In this document: in pieces, positions 5,512 through 7,032 of the stretch
Position numbering within the stretch: the first letter of the stretch is position 1
How the letters are laid out: each line of letters begins with the position of its first letter
DNA from: Firmicutes bacterium UBA7709
Lineage (GTDB): Bacteria > Bacillota_A > Clostridia > Peptostreptococcales > Anaerovoracaceae
Reading direction: 5' to 3'
NCBI GenBank assembly: GCA_002482405.1
Contig: DLFX01000108.1
Coordinates: forward strand, 8,234-15,265
Length of the DNA stretch: 7,032 bases
Position numbers and translations under genes: made by a program
The notes under the pieces: model-generated
What the model was told of the DNA's origin: nothing
Seen by the model: only the letters and a program-made list of their open reading frames with translations
The model's database searches: none

Positions 5512-6690
5512 TTACCTGGCAAGCTTGTAAATCTCCACGATATCTTTCCAGTACAGCTTTTGGATTCCCCCGACGGGCCTTTCCTGTCCGTCCCGGAACC
5601 ATGTCGCCTTCTTGGACATCAATTCGAAATTCGCGTCGTCGATCCCAAGCTCCGCAAGGGTGACCGGCAGGCCCATGGCGGCGAAGAAGCGCTCCAGCCT
5701 GTCGACGCCTTCGAGGGCAATGGCTTCCGGCTCCCGGAAGGACGCCTCGACTCCCATGACGTTTACCGCGAACTGGACAAACATATTGACGTTTGCCCTG
5801 TAGACATATCTCATCCAGGACGGCGTCAGGGCGGCAAGGCCCGCTCCGTGGGCGATGTCGTAGATTGCGGAAAGCTCATGCTCCATCTTGTGGCAGGCCC
5901 AATCCTGTTCCCTTCCGAGCCCCAAAAGCCCGTTGTGGGCTATGGTTCCCGCGAAGGCGACCTCCGCCCAGGCGTCATAATTGCGGCTGTCCTGATTGAG
6001 GACCAGGCCGTTTTTCATGATCGCCTTTAACGTGCTTTCGCAAAGACCGTCGGTAACGTCGGTGTGGATCGTATTTGTAAAATAGCGCTCCATGATATGG
6101 CTCATCATGTCGCACACGCCGTTTCCTATCTGACTTTTCGGCAGAGTGAAAAACAGCTCGGGATTTATAACGCTGAACAGCGGCCTGATCTTATCGCTGT
6201 GAATTCCAAGCTTCAGTTGCATTTCTTCGTTTGAAATGACAGAGCTGTCGCTGGACTCCGAACCCGTCGCCGGAAGAGTCAGAATCGCCGCCATGTCAAG
6301 AACTTTTTCAGGGCTCTTTTTCCTAAAGTAAAAATCCCAGACGTCTCCGTCGTAAGGTACTCCCGCCGCAATGGCTTTTGCCGAATCGAGAACGCTTCCG
6401 CCTCCGACTGCCAGGATAAATTCGATCTTGTTTTCCCTGCATATCCGGATCCCTTCATAGACCATCGAAAGTCTGGGGTTCGGCTTGACGCCTCCCAGCT
6501 CCACGGCTTCTATCCCCGCATCCTTCAAAGATGCCGCAACCTCGTCATACAGGCCGCTTTTCCTGATACTCTCTCCGCCGTAATGGAATAAGACCTTATC
6601 GGCATATGGCTTGACCAGCTTCCCGATCTGTTTGTGCGTATCCTTTCCGAAGATAATGCGCGTTCTGTTTTCATAATCATAATTTAACAT
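5512..6690 (-). CDS. Iron-containing alcohol dehydrogenase (butanol dehydrogenase/YqhD type)
   Basis: This is a 392-residue cytosolic group III dehydrogenase that reduces aldehydes to alcohols with NAD(P)H, or the reverse. The N-terminal Rossmann-like part has YGGES (37-41) and GGGSVLDSAKAIA (96-108). The C-terminal helical part carries the metal ligands D194 and H198 (CDMMSHIMERYF), H267 (CHKMEHELS) and H281 (DIAHGAG), the same spacing and numbering as E. coli YqhD. Length and sequence agree best with clostridial NADH-dependent butanol dehydrogenases (BdhA/BdhB), whose YGGGS loop here has Glu40 in place of Gly. The natural substrate cannot be read from sequence. The ATG at 6690 is chosen over one at 6699: AAAGGATGG lies five bases before it, and family members begin at this point. 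The gene starts 56 bases after mntP ends and may share its transcript; it ends at the terminator at 5436-5467. Confidence 0.93.
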   Translation of the reverse strand: MLNYDYENRTRIIFGKDTHKQIGKLVKPYADKVLFHYGGESIRKSGLYDEVAASLKDAGIEAVELGGVKPNPRLSMVYEGIRICRENKIEFILAVGGGSVLDSAKAIAAGVPYDGDVWDFYFRKKSPEKVLDMAAILTLPATGSESSDSSVISNEEMQLKLGIHSDKIRPLFSVINPELFFTLPKSQIGNGVCDMMSHIMERYFTNTIHTDVTDGLCESTLKAIMKNGLVLNQDSRNYDAWAEVAFAGTIAHNGLLGLGREQDWACHKMEHELSAIYDIAHGAGLAALTPSWMRYVYRANVNMFVQFAVNVMGVEASFREPEAIALEGVDRLERFFAAMGLPVTLAELGIDDANFELMSKKATWFRDGQERPVGGIQKLYWKDIVEIYKLAR

Positions 6691-6695
6691 GCAAC

Positions 6696-6704
6696 CCATC
6701 CTTT
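6696..6704 (-). promoter_or_regulatory. Ribosome binding site that sets the dehydrogenase start
   Basis: On the minus strand AAAGGATGG lies five bases before the ATG at 6690. It overlaps the alternative ATG at 6699, which would have no room for a ribosome site of its own. Confidence 0.65.
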
Positions 6705-6746
6705 CCGCCGCTTTACCGCATATTTAAAAAACGGCGCCTCATCCTA

Positions 6747-7032
6747 TTAAAGTGTTAGAACTCCCATATGCTCCAGGAGGATCTTCACTCCGATGAGAAT
6801 CAGAATGATTCCTCCCGCCAGCTCCGCTCCTGATTTGAGCCTGGAGCCGACCAAATTGCCGATCACCACTCCGCAGAAGGATAAGGCGAAGGTCGTAAGC
6901 CCGATGACGGTGACGCTGACAAAGATGTTCGCATGAAGAAAAGCAAATGTGATTCCCACCGCCAGGGCGTCGATGCTGGTAGCCAGCGACAGCATGGTCA
7001 GATTTCTCAAACTTACCCCATCGCACTTCTCT
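6747..7032 (-). CDS. mntP: Manganese efflux pump MntP, C-terminal half (runs off the window)
   Basis: The reading frame is open to the right edge, so only the last 94 residues are present; the N-terminal half lies outside. MntP is an inner-membrane exporter that removes excess Mn(II). The visible part matches the second half of the family: a membrane segment with LATSIDALAVGITFAF, whose Asp is the conserved charged residue of this helix (the SLDAMAVG motif in E. coli), then two more hydrophobic segments (FVSVTVIGLTTFALSFCGVV and AGGIILILIGVKILLEHMG). The intervening GNLVGSRLKSGAELAGG is also typical. A TTG at 7010 is not a start: the frame continues upstream with EKCDGVS. The alcohol dehydrogenase gene follows 56 bases downstream with no clear terminator between, only a GC block and T-run near 6725-6737, so the two may be co-transcribed. 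Confidence 0.9.
   Translation of the reverse strand, partial: EKCDGVSLRNLTMLSLATSIDALAVGITFAFLHANIFVSVTVIGLTTFALSFCGVVIGNLVGSRLKSGAELAGGIILILIGVKILLEHMGVLTL

Noticed and set aside
6725..6737. Terminator between mntP and the dehydrogenase
   Set aside because: A GGCGCC block precedes a T-run, but the palindrome has no loop, so no stable hairpin forms.
6739..7026. Alternative minus-strand frame overlapping mntP
   Set aside because: The frame at 6747 encodes clear MntP membrane helices; this overlapping frame is Arg/Gly-rich with no family match.

Overview
The window looks like a piece of a low-to-mid-GC Bacillota chromosome, most likely an anaerobic member of the Clostridia. Three things suggest this: a DUF4474-type membrane protein, an NADH-dependent-butanol-dehydrogenase-type iron alcohol dehydrogenase, and a CIRCE (HrcA) operator, together with strong AGGAGG-like ribosome binding sites. 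The exact genus cannot be read from the sequence. All protein genes but one lie on the minus strand. Nothing here looks like a phage, transposon, CRISPR array or RNA gene.

Layout from left to right. Positions 1-336 hold a small plus-strand zinc-ribbon gene with its own extended -10 promoter and a terminator that surrounds its stop codon. A convergent Cu/Zn superoxide dismutase-family gene (345-971, minus) carries a proline-rich tail. It is separated by a 143-base, repeat-bearing spacer from a minus-strand operon. That operon begins with a membrane-anchored DUF4474 protein (2081-3031), followed 18 bases downstream by a calcineurin-like metallophosphoesterase (1115-2062). Positions 3032-3282 hold the operon promoter, a strong terminator for htpG and a 28-base tandem duplication across the htpG stop codon. 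The Hsp90 chaperone gene htpG (3283-5172) follows. The gap at 5173-5511 contains its promoter and CIRCE operator plus the terminator of the next gene. Last come an iron-containing alcohol dehydrogenase (5512-6690) and the 3' part of the manganese exporter gene mntP, which runs off the right edge.

How they work together: htpG is predicted to be a heat-shock gene under HrcA. SodC (superoxide removal), MntP (manganese export), HtpG (protein folding) and a redox dehydrogenase share a loose stress and metal theme, but they sit in at least three transcription units, so this is neighbourhood rather than proven cooperation. The DUF4474-metallophosphoesterase pair is the least understood unit. I found no clear evidence of a wholly new system. 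The most useful leads are the CIRCE site at htpG, the triple palindrome repeat before sodC, the duplication at the htpG stop and the DUF4474-phosphoesterase pair.
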